From Promicromonospora sp042731755 (lineage in GTDB: Bacteria > Actinomycetota > Actinomycetes > Actinomycetales > Cellulomonadaceae): a stretch of 64,000 nt of DNA. Of the stretch, positions 42,753 through 50,642 are shown piece by piece. Made by a program: the position numbers and the translations under genes. The notes below the pieces were generated by a model. It had not been told where the DNA came from, did no database searches, and saw only the letters and a list, made by a program, of their open reading frames with translations. The DNA is taken from NCBI RefSeq assembly GCF_042731755.1, contig NZ_JBHWLR010000011.1, positions 62,001-126,000 of the forward strand, written 5' to 3'. Every line of letters starts with the position of its first letter. Position 1 is the stretch's first letter.

Positions 42753-43208
42753 TCAGGCGACGGTGTAGCGGCTGGTGATCGCCACGCGGTTGAAGGCGTT
42801 CATCACGGTGACGATCCAGGAGACCGCCGCGACCTGGTCGTCGGTGAGGACGGCCGCGGCGTCGGCGTAGTCCGCGTCGCGGACGTGCCCGTCGGCGACC
42901 AGGGTGATCGCCTCGGCCAGGCCGAGGGCCGCCCGGTCGGCGGCGGAGAAGTAGCCCGTCTCCCGCCAGGCGGGCAGGACGGCGATCCGGTCGGGGTTCT
43001 CGCCCTTCCTCAGGGCGTCACGTGTGTGCAGCCGCAGGCAGAACGCGCAGCCGTTGATCTGGGACGTGCGGATCCGCAGCAGCTCGACCAGGAGCGGGTC
43101 GAGTCCTGCCGACACGGCGTTGTTCTCGGCCTCCGCCGACAGGGTCAGCAGCGCCTTGTACGCGTTCGGCTGCTGCTTGCCCATGTCGACGCGCTGGGTG
43201 GTGGTCAT
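42753..43208 (-). CDS. AhpD-like carboxymuconolactone decarboxylase family protein
   Basis: 151 residues of the CMD/AhpD fold, with the redox CxxC and distal His in INGCAFCLRLHTRDALRKG. Such proteins reduce peroxides or act on reactive substrates. It lies directly downstream of an ECF41 sigma factor, the defining gene pair of that sigma group, so it is probably the main target of this regulator. The 100-bp gap contains TGTCAC (minus strand, 43289-43294), but a downstream CGTC at the expected spacing was not found. Confidence 0.9.
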   Translation of the reverse strand: MTTTQRVDMGKQQPNAYKALLTLSAEAENNAVSAGLDPLLVELLRIRTSQINGCAFCLRLHTRDALRKGENPDRIAVLPAWRETGYFSAADRAALGLAEAITLVADGHVRDADYADAAAVLTDDQVAAVSWIVTVMNAFNRVAITSRYTVA

Positions 43209-43310
43209 GGTTCTCCTCGGGATCGTCGTGCGGCCGGGATCGGCGCCAGGGAGACGACGTGGTCCGCCGCGACGTGACGGCCGGAGCCGTGACAGTGAGC
43301 CACGCGACAG

Positions 43311-44198
43311 TCAGACGCGCGTGAGCTTGTCCGGGTTGACGACCCGGCGGTAGGCGGTGATCCGCCCGTCCGCGATCTGCACCGTGTCCACCGAGAACAC
43401 CCGGCCCTCGCGGTGGAACACCAGCGAGAGCTCGCCTCCGACCTCCGCGAGGTCGATGCGGTCGGGGCGCAGCTGGCGGCCGACCCGCACCATGAGCTCG
43501 GCCACCCGCTGACCGCCGAGAACGGGCTTGCGCGCCGCGAAGACCTTGCCGCCGCCGTCGGTGACGTAGACGACGTCGGGGTCCAGCAGGCGGACCAGTC
43601 CTTCCAGGTCCCCGGTCTCGTAGGCGCCGCGGAACGCTTCGAGCACCCGCTCCCGCTCGGTCCGCGACACCCGGGACGTGCGTGGCATCGCGTCTTTCTC
43701 GGCGGCCACGCGCCGGCGGGCCCGGGAGGCGAGCTGCCGGGCGCCCGGCACACTGACGTCGAGGATCTCGGCGATCCGCGCGAACTCGAGGTCGAAGACG
43801 TCGTGCAGCACGAAGGCGACCCGTTCCGGCGGACTGAGCTTCTCCATGACCAGGAGCATCGCCGCGGTGACGGACTCGTCGACGAGCACGGGCTCGGCCG
43901 CGTCCGGCCCGGTCAGCAGGGGTTCGGGGAGCCACGGCCCCACGTACGACTCCCTGCGGTGGCGGGCGCTGTTCAGGATGTCGTACGCCCGCCGGGCGGC
44001 GACGGTGATCAGCCAGGCCCGGAGGTTGCGCACCTCGTCGAGGTTCGCGGCGACGGCGCGCAGCCAGACGTCCTGGGTGACGTCCTCGGCGTCCGCCACG
44101 GTGCCGAGAATCCGGTATGCCGCGCCGAACACCGCGGGCCGGTGCTCGGACCACTCGGCACGGAGCCGGTCCTGCCCGGGCAGATCGTCGGTCGCCAC
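43311..44198 (-). CDS. ECF41-type sigma factor with SnoaL-like C-terminal domain
   Basis: 295 residues. Sigma region 2 has YRILGTVADAEDVTQDVWLR and region 4 has LSPPERVAFVLHDVFDLEF with a helix-turn-helix. A SnoaL/NTF2-like extension from about residue 180 ends in NPDKLTRV, where the NPDKL motif is the known regulatory signature of ECF41. No anti-sigma gene is needed in this group because the extension controls activity. GTG 44198 with GAGAGGAG is chosen over a TTG/ATG further upstream. Confidence 0.93.
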   Translation of the reverse strand: MATDDLPGQDRLRAEWSEHRPAVFGAAYRILGTVADAEDVTQDVWLRAVAANLDEVRNLRAWLITVAARRAYDILNSARHRRESYVGPWLPEPLLTGPDAAEPVLVDESVTAAMLLVMEKLSPPERVAFVLHDVFDLEFARIAEILDVSVPGARQLASRARRRVAAEKDAMPRTSRVSRTERERVLEAFRGAYETGDLEGLVRLLDPDVVYVTDGGGKVFAARKPVLGGQRVAELMVRVGRQLRPDRIDLAEVGGELSLVFHREGRVFSVDTVQIADGRITAYRRVVNPDKLTRV

Positions 44199-44265
44199 GC
44201 GGCTGCTCCTCTCGGTCGGGAGCAGCATAGATCGGCCGCCGTCCTCGATCAGGGGAGAGGGAGCG

Positions 44266-44443
44266 CCGGGGCCGGAGGGCCGGGGCCGGGGCCCAAGGGG
44301 GACAGTTCGCCCATTCCCCCCCCCCCTTCATTTGGGGGTCAGAACCATAACGCAAGGTGGGTNNNNNNNNNNGAAACAACATATCTCGTCCGCTGTCCTC
44401 GGCGGGGGGGGGGGGACCCCCGGCCCCGGCCCTCCGGCCCCGG
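44266..44443. repeat. 26-bp perfect GC inverted repeat flanking the assembly gap
   Basis: 44266-44291 and 44418-44443 are exact reverse complements, made of C and G plus one A or T. Between them are runs of 12 C and 13 G and the N block. Part may be a real terminator for the upstream oxidoreductase gene that stops at 44460, but the homopolymers and adaptor-like text between the arms suggest sequencing artefact. Confidence 0.6.
44363..44372. other. Scaffold gap (10 N)
   Basis: Ten N of unknown true length. The right flank (ATCTCGTCCGCTGTC then poly-G) resembles a degraded Illumina adaptor with no-signal tail, so sequence from about 44300 to 44415 should not be trusted. Confidence 0.95.
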
Positions 44444-44459
44444 CCCACGAGGCGAACGG

Positions 44460-45557
44460 TCAGCCGATCCCCGCGCCCTCGGCGTCGGGCGTCAGCACCC
44501 GCGCCGCGAGCTGGGCCTGGACGCTGAGCTCGGCAGCCTTGAACGCGTGCTCCTGCGTCATCGCGTTCTCGGTGCGCTCCAGGCAGTCGAGGATGAGCCT
44601 GCCGAAGTACGGGTAGCCCACGTTCCCCTTGGCGACGAGGTGGTGCTCACCCTCGCGGTTGGCCAGGAAGACGTGCCCGGGGCCCTCGTCGGTGCCCACG
44701 TTCACGTACTTGCGCAGCTCGATGTAGCCCTCGGTGCCGAGGATGAACGTGCGCCCGTCGCCCCAGGTGCTCAGGCCGTCGGGGGTGAACCAGTCGACCC
44801 GGCAGTATCCCGCCGCGCCGTTGTCCATGACGATGTTGGCCTCGCCGAAGTCGTCCAGTTCCGGGTGCTCCGGGTGGTTGTAGTTGGCGATGGCGGCGTG
44901 CGTCACCTGCGCGTCCTTGGCGCCCGCGTAGTGCAGCATCTGCTCGAAGTTGTGGCTGCCGATGTCGCAGAGGATGCCGCCGTACTTGTCCTTCTCGAAG
45001 AACCAGTCGGGGCGGCCCGTGCCGAGGCGGTGCGGGCCCAGGCCCATGACCTGCAGCACGCGGCCGATCGAGCCGCGCTCGACGAGCTGGTCGGCCAGGA
45101 CCGCCGCCTCGACGTGGATGCGCTCCGAGTAGTACACGGCGTACTTGCGGCCGGTCCGCGCGGTGGCCTCCCGGGCCGCCGCGAGCTGGTCGAGCGTGGT
45201 CAGCGGGGCCTTGTCCGTGAAGTAGTCCTTGCCCGCCTCGATGGCGCGCAGGCCCAGGGCGCAGCGCTCGGACGTGACGGCGGCGCCGGCGACCAGCCGC
45301 ACCTCGTCGTCGTCGAACACCTCGTCCTCGCTGCGCGCGACGCGCACGTCGGGGAACTTCTTCCGGAATGCCTCCACCTTGGCGGGATCCGGGTCGTAGA
45401 CCCACTTCACGGTGCCGCCCGCGGCCTGGAGGCCCTCAGCCATGCCGTAGATGTGGCCGTGGTCCAGCCGGACCGCGGCGAAGGGGAAGTCGCCCGCGCC
45501 CACCACGGGGTCGGGTACCGGCTCGGGTGCGTAGTTGGCACCGCTGCTCGCGTTCAT
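44460..45557 (-). CDS. Gfo/Idh/MocA-family oxidoreductase
   Basis: 365 residues. An N-terminal Rossmann-like NAD(P) domain includes EAGKDYFTDKAPLTT, the equivalent of the family's EKP site. A C-terminal alpha/beta domain contains GGILCDIGSHNFEQMLHYAG with the usual D..H active-site residues. The substrate is an unknown sugar or cyclitol. Its ATG overlaps the stop of a second Gfo/Idh/MocA gene by one base (TGATG), so the two enzymes are co-translated and probably act in sequence. The operon ends next to the assembly gap. Confidence 0.9.
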   Translation of the reverse strand: MNASSGANYAPEPVPDPVVGAGDFPFAAVRLDHGHIYGMAEGLQAAGGTVKWVYDPDPAKVEAFRKKFPDVRVARSEDEVFDDDEVRLVAGAAVTSERCALGLRAIEAGKDYFTDKAPLTTLDQLAAAREATARTGRKYAVYYSERIHVEAAVLADQLVERGSIGRVLQVMGLGPHRLGTGRPDWFFEKDKYGGILCDIGSHNFEQMLHYAGAKDAQVTHAAIANYNHPEHPELDDFGEANIVMDNGAAGYCRVDWFTPDGLSTWGDGRTFILGTEGYIELRKYVNVGTDEGPGHVFLANREGEHHLVAKGNVGYPYFGRLILDCLERTENAMTQEHAFKAAELSVQAQLAARVLTPDAEGAGIG

Positions 45558-46723
45558 CAGTTCGCCTCCTGGCTGCTGCCGACGGTGATCGCGCCGGGCA
45601 GGTCGCCCACCGACGCGGTCTTCTCGAAGAAGTGCGGCGCACGTGCCACCAGTGTGCCCGTGCGGTAATACGGGTCGTCGGGCCGCAGCGGCAGGTCCAC
45701 CGTGCGCCGCTCGATCCCGGCCTGGTAGATCGCGGTCACCAGCTCCACGGCGCGGCGGCCGTCGGCGCCCGTGACGGCGGGCTCGCGGCGCTCGCGGACG
45801 GCGGCCAGCGTGTCCCCGATCTGCCCGTTGTGGCCCACGTGCGCCAGCGGCTCCCGGGCCGCGGCCAGGGCCTCGATCTCCGCGACGCGCTCCGGGTTGC
45901 CGCCAGGGGCGGGGAAGCCGTTCGGCGAGGCGGCCGAGGCCACCACCTTCCACGGCTGCGAGATGCGGGCCTCGCGGCCCTGCACGACGATCGCCTGCTC
46001 CTCGCCGTGGTGCACCACCGAGCTCGTCACCTCGGCCAGCGCCCGGTCGTACTGGAGTACGGCGACGGACAGGTCCTCGACCTCGGCGTTCTCGTGCGCG
46101 GCATTGGTCAGCACGGCCGTGACCGCGCGGGGCGCGCCCAGCATCCACTGCGTCAGGTCGAGGTGGTGGATCGCGTGGTTCAGGGTGCAGCCGCCGCCCT
46201 CGGACTCCCACGTGCCGCGCCACCACAGGTCGTAGTAGGCCGTGCCGCGCCACCACGCCGAGTTCACCTGGACGTGCGAGACCGGCCCGGCCAGGCCGGA
46301 GTCCAGCACCTCCTTGAGCGTGGCCATGTCGTCCCGGAAGCGGTTCTGTGCCACGACGGACAGCACGCGGCCGTGCTCGGCGGCGGCCGCGATCATCGCG
46401 TCGCACTCCTCCAGCGAGGGCGCCATCGGCTTCTCGACCAGCACGTCCACCCCGGCCCGCAGTGCGGTGACGGTCAGCTCCGCGTGGGTCGACGGCGGCG
46501 TCGTGATGCTCACCAGGTCGAGGTCCGGTTCGGCGGCCAGCAGCTCCTCGATGCTCTCGTAGGCCCGCGCGCCGGGCACCTGGAGCCGCGCGCGCTGCTC
46601 CGCGGCCTTGCCCGGGACGATGTCGCAGACGGCGACGACCTCGCACTCCTGCGCGAAGCGGCGGTATCCCTCGGCGTGCGCACCGGCGATACCGCCGGTC
46701 CCGACGATGCCGATCTTGAGCAT
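45557..46723 (-). CDS. Gfo/Idh/MocA-family oxidoreductase
   Basis: 388 residues. GIVGTGGIAGAHAEGY binds the dinucleotide, VEKPMAPSLEEC contains the EKP motif, and CTLNHAIHHLDLTQWM holds the conserved active-site His/Asp. First gene of a two-enzyme operon downstream of a LacI-family regulator. A perfect palindrome lies 65 bp upstream of the start codon. A sugar or inositol dehydrogenase role is likely; no transporter or kinase for the substrate is in the window. Confidence 0.9.
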   Translation of the reverse strand: MLKIGIVGTGGIAGAHAEGYRRFAQECEVVAVCDIVPGKAAEQRARLQVPGARAYESIEELLAAEPDLDLVSITTPPSTHAELTVTALRAGVDVLVEKPMAPSLEECDAMIAAAAEHGRVLSVVAQNRFRDDMATLKEVLDSGLAGPVSHVQVNSAWWRGTAYYDLWWRGTWESEGGGCTLNHAIHHLDLTQWMLGAPRAVTAVLTNAAHENAEVEDLSVAVLQYDRALAEVTSSVVHHGEEQAIVVQGREARISQPWKVVASAASPNGFPAPGGNPERVAEIEALAAAREPLAHVGHNGQIGDTLAAVRERREPAVTGADGRRAVELVTAIYQAGIERRTVDLPLRPDDPYYRTGTLVARAPHFFEKTASVGDLPGAITVGSSQEAN

Positions 46724-46787
46724 GCTTCCTCCGGTTGGACGACGACGTCACGACGCCGACCAGCGGAACGGTGCGACGTCGCGGATC

Positions 46788-46805
46788 GCATCATACGTAT
46801 GATGC
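46788..46805. promoter_or_regulatory. Perfect 18-bp palindrome, likely LacI-family operator
   Basis: GCATCATACGTATGATGC is a perfect palindrome with a central CpG, as in LacI/GalR operators. It sits between the LacI gene stop (46860) and the first oxidoreductase start (46723), just downstream of a TTGACA-like element on the minus strand. Probable binding site of the adjacent regulator. Confidence 0.75.
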
Positions 46806-46859
46806 AACGGTTCAACATCGTCATGTCCGGTGCGCGGGATGTCAAGGGCCGGTCGGCCG

Positions 46860-47867
46860 TCAGGGGACGACGGCGGGCGTGAGCGCCCCCGTCGACTCCC
46901 GCCACACGACGCGCTGGAGCGGCGCCGAGTGCGCCGGGGGCTCCTCGTGCCGCACCGCCGCGACGAGCCGGCGCATCGCGCGCCGTCCGGCCTCGACGAA
47001 GTCCACGGGGATCGTGGTGAGCGACGGCGTCGTGAACGCGCTGAAGTCGGCGTCGTCCCAGCCGGTGACGACCAGGTCGCCCGGGACGGACCAGCCGCGC
47101 TCCGCCGCGCCGCGCAGCACGCCGAGCGCCACGTAGTCGTTGGCGGCGATCACGGCGAGCGGCGGGGCGTCGTCGGGCAGGGCGAGCATGGCCTCGCGGC
47201 CCGACTCGGGGGACCAGGCGCTGCCGACGACGCCGAGCGACTCGACGCCGAGGCGGTCGACCTCCGCGAGGTAGACGTCGCGCCGGGAGCGCGCCGAGGC
47301 GAAGTGGTCGGGCCCCGCCACGTGCAGGAACCGGCGGTGCCCGGCGGCGACGAGCGCCGAGATCACGGTGCCGAGCAGGCCCGCGTCGGCGAGCTCGCCG
47401 GTGGTGCGGAGCTGCTCGTCGAGCGCCGTCTCGGCCACGACCGGGGCGGAGTCCTCGTCGAGGGTGAGCGCGTCCGGGACCACCGGGAGGAACGTCAGCA
47501 CGCCCTCGACCTGGCCGCCCCGCGCGAGGTCGACGACGCGCTCGGTGCGGGCCTCGGCCGTCCCGTCGACGCTGTGGGTGTCCACGGCGTAGCCCGCCTC
47601 GGCCGCGACCTCCGCGGCGCCGGTGAGCATGCGCAGCCGGTTGTCCACCGTCACGCCGGTGACCACGGCGAGCCGGCCCGAGCGCTGGGTGCGCATCGAC
47701 CGCGCCGCGAGGTTGGGCCGGTAGCCCATCGACGCCGCGACCGCGAGCACGTGCTCGCGGGTCCGGGGCGCGATCGTGCCCTTGCCGGACAGGGCGTAGC
47801 TGACCGTCGACTGCGAGACTCCGGCGGCGCGCGCGACGTCGTGGCTGGTGGGCTGGCGGGCTGACAT
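46860..47867 (-). CDS. LacI-family transcriptional regulator
   Basis: 335 residues. The N-terminal helix-turn-helix is SHDVARAAGVSQSTVSYALSG with the hinge helix RPNLAARSMRT. The periplasmic-binding-like effector domain ends with VVTGWDDADFSAFTTPSLTTI, the usual ligand-binding segment. It should repress the two oxidoreductase genes downstream through the palindrome at 46788-46805. Start ATG near 47867; longer frames upstream overlap the Lrp gene and are unlikely. Confidence 0.92.
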   Translation of the reverse strand: MSARQPTSHDVARAAGVSQSTVSYALSGKGTIAPRTREHVLAVAASMGYRPNLAARSMRTQRSGRLAVVTGVTVDNRLRMLTGAAEVAAEAGYAVDTHSVDGTAEARTERVVDLARGGQVEGVLTFLPVVPDALTLDEDSAPVVAETALDEQLRTTGELADAGLLGTVISALVAAGHRRFLHVAGPDHFASARSRRDVYLAEVDRLGVESLGVVGSAWSPESGREAMLALPDDAPPLAVIAANDYVALGVLRGAAERGWSVPGDLVVTGWDDADFSAFTTPSLTTIPVDFVEAGRRAMRRLVAAVRHEEPPAHSAPLQRVVWRESTGALTPAVVP

Positions 47868-47902
47868 CGACACAGTGTCCCCTCTCGCCGGGACCGGCCG
47901 CA

Positions 47903-48412
47903 TCAGCTCGCCGGCGCCGCCGGTGCGGGGCCCGCGGGCACCGGCTCCTCGAAGACCAGCAGCGTGTGGGTGTTCACGATGCCGTTCATGCCCTGGATCT
48001 GGTCCAGGATCAGGTGCCGCAGGTCGGCGTTGTCGCGGGCGCGGACCAGCAGGACGAGGTCGAACTCCCCGCCGACCAGGCCGATGTGCTCGACGCCGCG
48101 CAGGGTGCGCAGCTCCTCGCGGACCGAGCGCCACTGCGCCTGGTCCAGGTTGACCGTCACGTAGGCCGACGTGCCCAGCCCGGCGAGCACCGGGTCGATC
48201 TCCGCGCGGTAGCCGCGGATCACCCCGGTGGACTCCAGCCGCTGCACACGCACGTAGGCGTTGGCCCGCGAGATGTGCAGCGTCTCGGCGAGGGTTCGCA
48301 TGGACATCCGGCCGTCCCGGCGCAGCTCGTCGATGATGCGCCGGTCGACGTCGTCGAGGCCCGCTGCCACTTGTCTCGCCACCACGCCCTCAGCCCCTTC
48401 TGTGCTGGACAT
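47903..48412 (-). CDS. Lrp/AsnC-family regulator (BkdR-like)
   Basis: 169 residues. An AsnC-type helix-turn-helix (LDDVDRRIIDELRRDGRMSMRTLAE) is followed by the RAM ligand-binding domain (VGGEFDLVLLVRARDNADL). It is divergent from the branched-chain 2-oxoacid dehydrogenase operon, with about 110 bp between, so it is the expected regulator of that operon, probably sensing branched-chain amino or keto acids. The C-terminal Ala/Pro tail is disordered. Confidence 0.9.
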   Translation of the reverse strand: MSSTEGAEGVVARQVAAGLDDVDRRIIDELRRDGRMSMRTLAETLHISRANAYVRVQRLESTGVIRGYRAEIDPVLAGLGTSAYVTVNLDQAQWRSVREELRTLRGVEHIGLVGGEFDLVLLVRARDNADLRHLILDQIQGMNGIVNTHTLLVFEEPVPAGPAPAAPAS

Positions 48413-48522
48413 TTGGATCGTGTGACCCGGTCATGACTGGACGGGTTCTCGGATCCTCGTCGTTGATGGAATCCGAATGGAACTTTGACCAGTATATCTA
48501 CATGGTGATCAGCGAAGATCTC

Positions 48523-49638
48523 ATGCTGCCGTCCCGCGAGCCGGTGATGCTCCTCGACCCGGACGGCCGGCCCACGGCCGACGACCCGGCCGCGCTCCCC
48601 GCGGCCGACGACCTGCTCCGCGGCCTCGCGGGCATGGTCACCGCCCGCCGCTTCAACGAGCAGGCCTCGGTGCTCGTGCGGCAGGGGCGTCTCGCGGTCT
48701 ACCCGTCGTCGTACGGGCAGGAGGCCTGCCAGGTCGCGGCCGCGCAGGTGCTCACGGAGGAGGACTGGCTCTTCCCGACCTACCGCGACACCGCCGCGGC
48801 CGTGGCGCGCGGCGTGGACCCCGTGGAGGTGCTCGGCCTGCTCAAGGGCGACTGGCACTCGGGGTACGACCCGTACGAGCGCCGCGTCGCGCCCCTCGCC
48901 ACGCCGCTCGCGACGCAGCTCCCGCACGCCGTGGGGGTGGCGCACGCGGCGCGGCTGCGCGGGGAGAGCACAGTGGTGCTGGCGATGTGCGGCGACGGCG
49001 CCACGAGCGAGGGCGACTTCCACGAGGCGCTGAACTTCGCCGCCGTCTTCCGGGCACCGGTGGTCTTCTTCGTGCAGAACAACCAGTACGCGATCTCGGT
49101 GCCGCTGTCCCGGCAGACGGTCGCGCCGTCGCTTGCGCACAAGGGCGTGGGCTACGGCGTGCCCGGCGAACAGGTGGACGGCAACGACCTCGCCGCCCTG
49201 CTCAGCGTCCTGTCCGCGGCGGTCGGCCGTGCCCGGGCCGGCGAAGGGCCGCAGCTCGTCGAGGGCCGCACCTACCGCATGCAGGCCCACACCAACGCCG
49301 ACGACGCGACCCGCTACCGCGGCGACGACGAGGTCGCGGCCTGGGCGGCCAAGGACCCGCTGCTGCGGCTGGATGCCTACCTGCGCGGGGCCGGCCTGCT
49401 CGACGACGCGCGCGCCGCGGCCCACGCCGACGCCGCCGAGCGGCTCGCGCGGCACACCCGGGACGGGATCGCCGTCGACGTCGTGCCGGACCCCGAGGAC
49501 CTGTTCCGCTTCGTCTACTCGAAGCCGACGCCGCAGCTCGTGGAGCAGCTCGCCCTGGTGCAGGACGAGCTGAGCCGTGACGAGCCGGGCCGTGACGAGC
49601 CGGGCCGTGACGAACCGAGCCGAGAGGACGCCCCCTGA
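48523..49638 (+). CDS. bkdA: Branched-chain 2-oxoacid dehydrogenase E1 alpha subunit
   Basis: About 371 residues. The thiamine diphosphate site GDGATSEGDFHEALN with Asn-Asn in VQNNQYAIS is intact, and YRGDDEV matches the phosphorylation-loop region. It forms alpha2-beta2 E1 with the next gene and decarboxylates branched 2-oxoacids from Val, Leu and Ile. The C-terminal 20 residues are repeats of RDEPG. ATG 48523 is used; ATG 48502 and 48433 are in frame, but the latter reads through the presumed promoter (TATATC near 48493). Stop overlaps the E1 beta ATG. Confidence 0.92.
   Translation: MLPSREPVMLLDPDGRPTADDPAALPAADDLLRGLAGMVTARRFNEQASVLVRQGRLAVYPSSYGQEACQVAAAQVLTEEDWLFPTYRDTAAAVARGVDPVEVLGLLKGDWHSGYDPYERRVAPLATPLATQLPHAVGVAHAARLRGESTVVLAMCGDGATSEGDFHEALNFAAVFRAPVVFFVQNNQYAISVPLSRQTVAPSLAHKGVGYGVPGEQVDGNDLAALLSVLSAAVGRARAGEGPQLVEGRTYRMQAHTNADDATRYRGDDEVAAWAAKDPLLRLDAYLRGAGLLDDARAAAHADAAERLARHTRDGIAVDVVPDPEDLFRFVYSKPTPQLVEQLALVQDELSRDEPGRDEPGRDEPSREDAP
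49573..49623 (+). repeat. 15-bp tandem repeat at the E1 alpha 3' end
   Basis: Three copies of a 15-nt unit encode SRDEPG-RDEPG-RDEPS. In-frame copy number change would only alter the disordered tail. Confidence 0.7.
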
Positions 49639-50642
49639 TGACCAGCACCGCCGTGGAGCGCGAGACGCTCAGCACCGCCCAGGCGATCAACCGGGCGCTG
49701 CGCGACGCGCTCGCCGAGGACCCCACGGTCCTCGTGCTGGGCGAGGACGTCGGCCCGCTCGGCGGCGTCTTCCGGGTCACCGACGGGCTCACCGCCGAGT
49801 TCGGCGAGGACCGCTGCTTCGACACCCCGCTCGCCGAGGCCGGCATCGCGGGTTTCGCCGTGGGCCTCGCGATGAACGGCATGCGGCCCGTGATCGAGAT
49901 GCAGTTCGACGCCTTCGCCTACCCGGCGTTCGAGCAGGTGGTCAGCCACATCGCGAAGATGCGGAACCGGACGCGCGGGCGCGTCGAGCTGCCCCTGGTC
50001 ATCCGGGTCCCGTACGCGGGCGGCGTGGGCGGGGTCGAGCACCACAGCGACTCGTCGGAGGCCTACTACGCGCACACGCCCGGGCTGCACGTCGTCGCGC
50101 CGTCGAACCCCTCGGACGCCTACTGGCTCCTGCGCGAGGCGATCGCCTCGCCCGACCCGGTGGTCTTCCTCGAGCCGAAGAAGCTGTACTGGGCCAAGGG
50201 CGAGGTGTCCCTGGCGGACGGCGGCGGGCCGGGCATCGGCACGGCCGTCGTGCGCCGTCCGGGGACCGACGCCACGCTGATCGCCTACGGCACGTCCGTG
50301 CCGGTCGCGCTGGAGGCCGCCGAGGCGGCCGCGCGCGACGGCCGCAGCCTCCAGGTCGTCGACGTGCGCTCGATCGTCCCGTTCGACGACGCCGGGGTCT
50401 GCGCGGCCGTGGAGTCGACCGGGCGTGCCGTCGTGGTCGCCGAGGCGGCCGGGTTCGGCAGCGTGGCCGGTGAGATCGCAGCGCGGGTGAGCGAGCGGTG
50501 CTTCCACTCGCTCGCGGCCCCGGTGCGGCGCGTCACGGGCTTCGACATCCCGTACCCGCCGCCCAAGCTGGAGCACCTCCAGCTCCCGTCCGTCGACCGG
50601 ATCCTCGACGCCGTCGACGACCTGCAGTGGGAGGACGCATGA
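49638..50642 (+). CDS. bkdB: Branched-chain 2-oxoacid dehydrogenase E1 beta subunit
   Basis: 334 residues of transketolase-like E1 beta. LGEDVGPLGGVFRVTDGL, RCFDTPLAEAGIAGFAVGLA and the C-terminal VRRVTGFDIPYPPPKLE are characteristic. It binds the cofactor together with E1 alpha. Start ATG overlaps the E1 alpha stop; its own stop overlaps the E2 ATG (ATGA), so the three subunits are translationally coupled. Confidence 0.95.
   Translation: MTSTAVERETLSTAQAINRALRDALAEDPTVLVLGEDVGPLGGVFRVTDGLTAEFGEDRCFDTPLAEAGIAGFAVGLAMNGMRPVIEMQFDAFAYPAFEQVVSHIAKMRNRTRGRVELPLVIRVPYAGGVGGVEHHSDSSEAYYAHTPGLHVVAPSNPSDAYWLLREAIASPDPVVFLEPKKLYWAKGEVSLADGGGPGIGTAVVRRPGTDATLIAYGTSVPVALEAAEAAARDGRSLQVVDVRSIVPFDDAGVCAAVESTGRAVVVAEAAGFGSVAGEIAARVSERCFHSLAAPVRRVTGFDIPYPPPKLEHLQLPSVDRILDAVDDLQWEDA

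Noticed and set aside
43271..43294. ECF41 promoter with TGTCAC and CGTC boxes upstream of the AhpD-like gene
   Set aside because: The CGTC copies lie 14 or 28 bases away instead of about 16, so the match was not annotated as a promoter.
44266..44443. Insertion sequence with terminal inverted repeats around the N gap
   Set aside because: No transposase reading frame or target duplication is present; the flanks are homopolymers and adaptor-like text.
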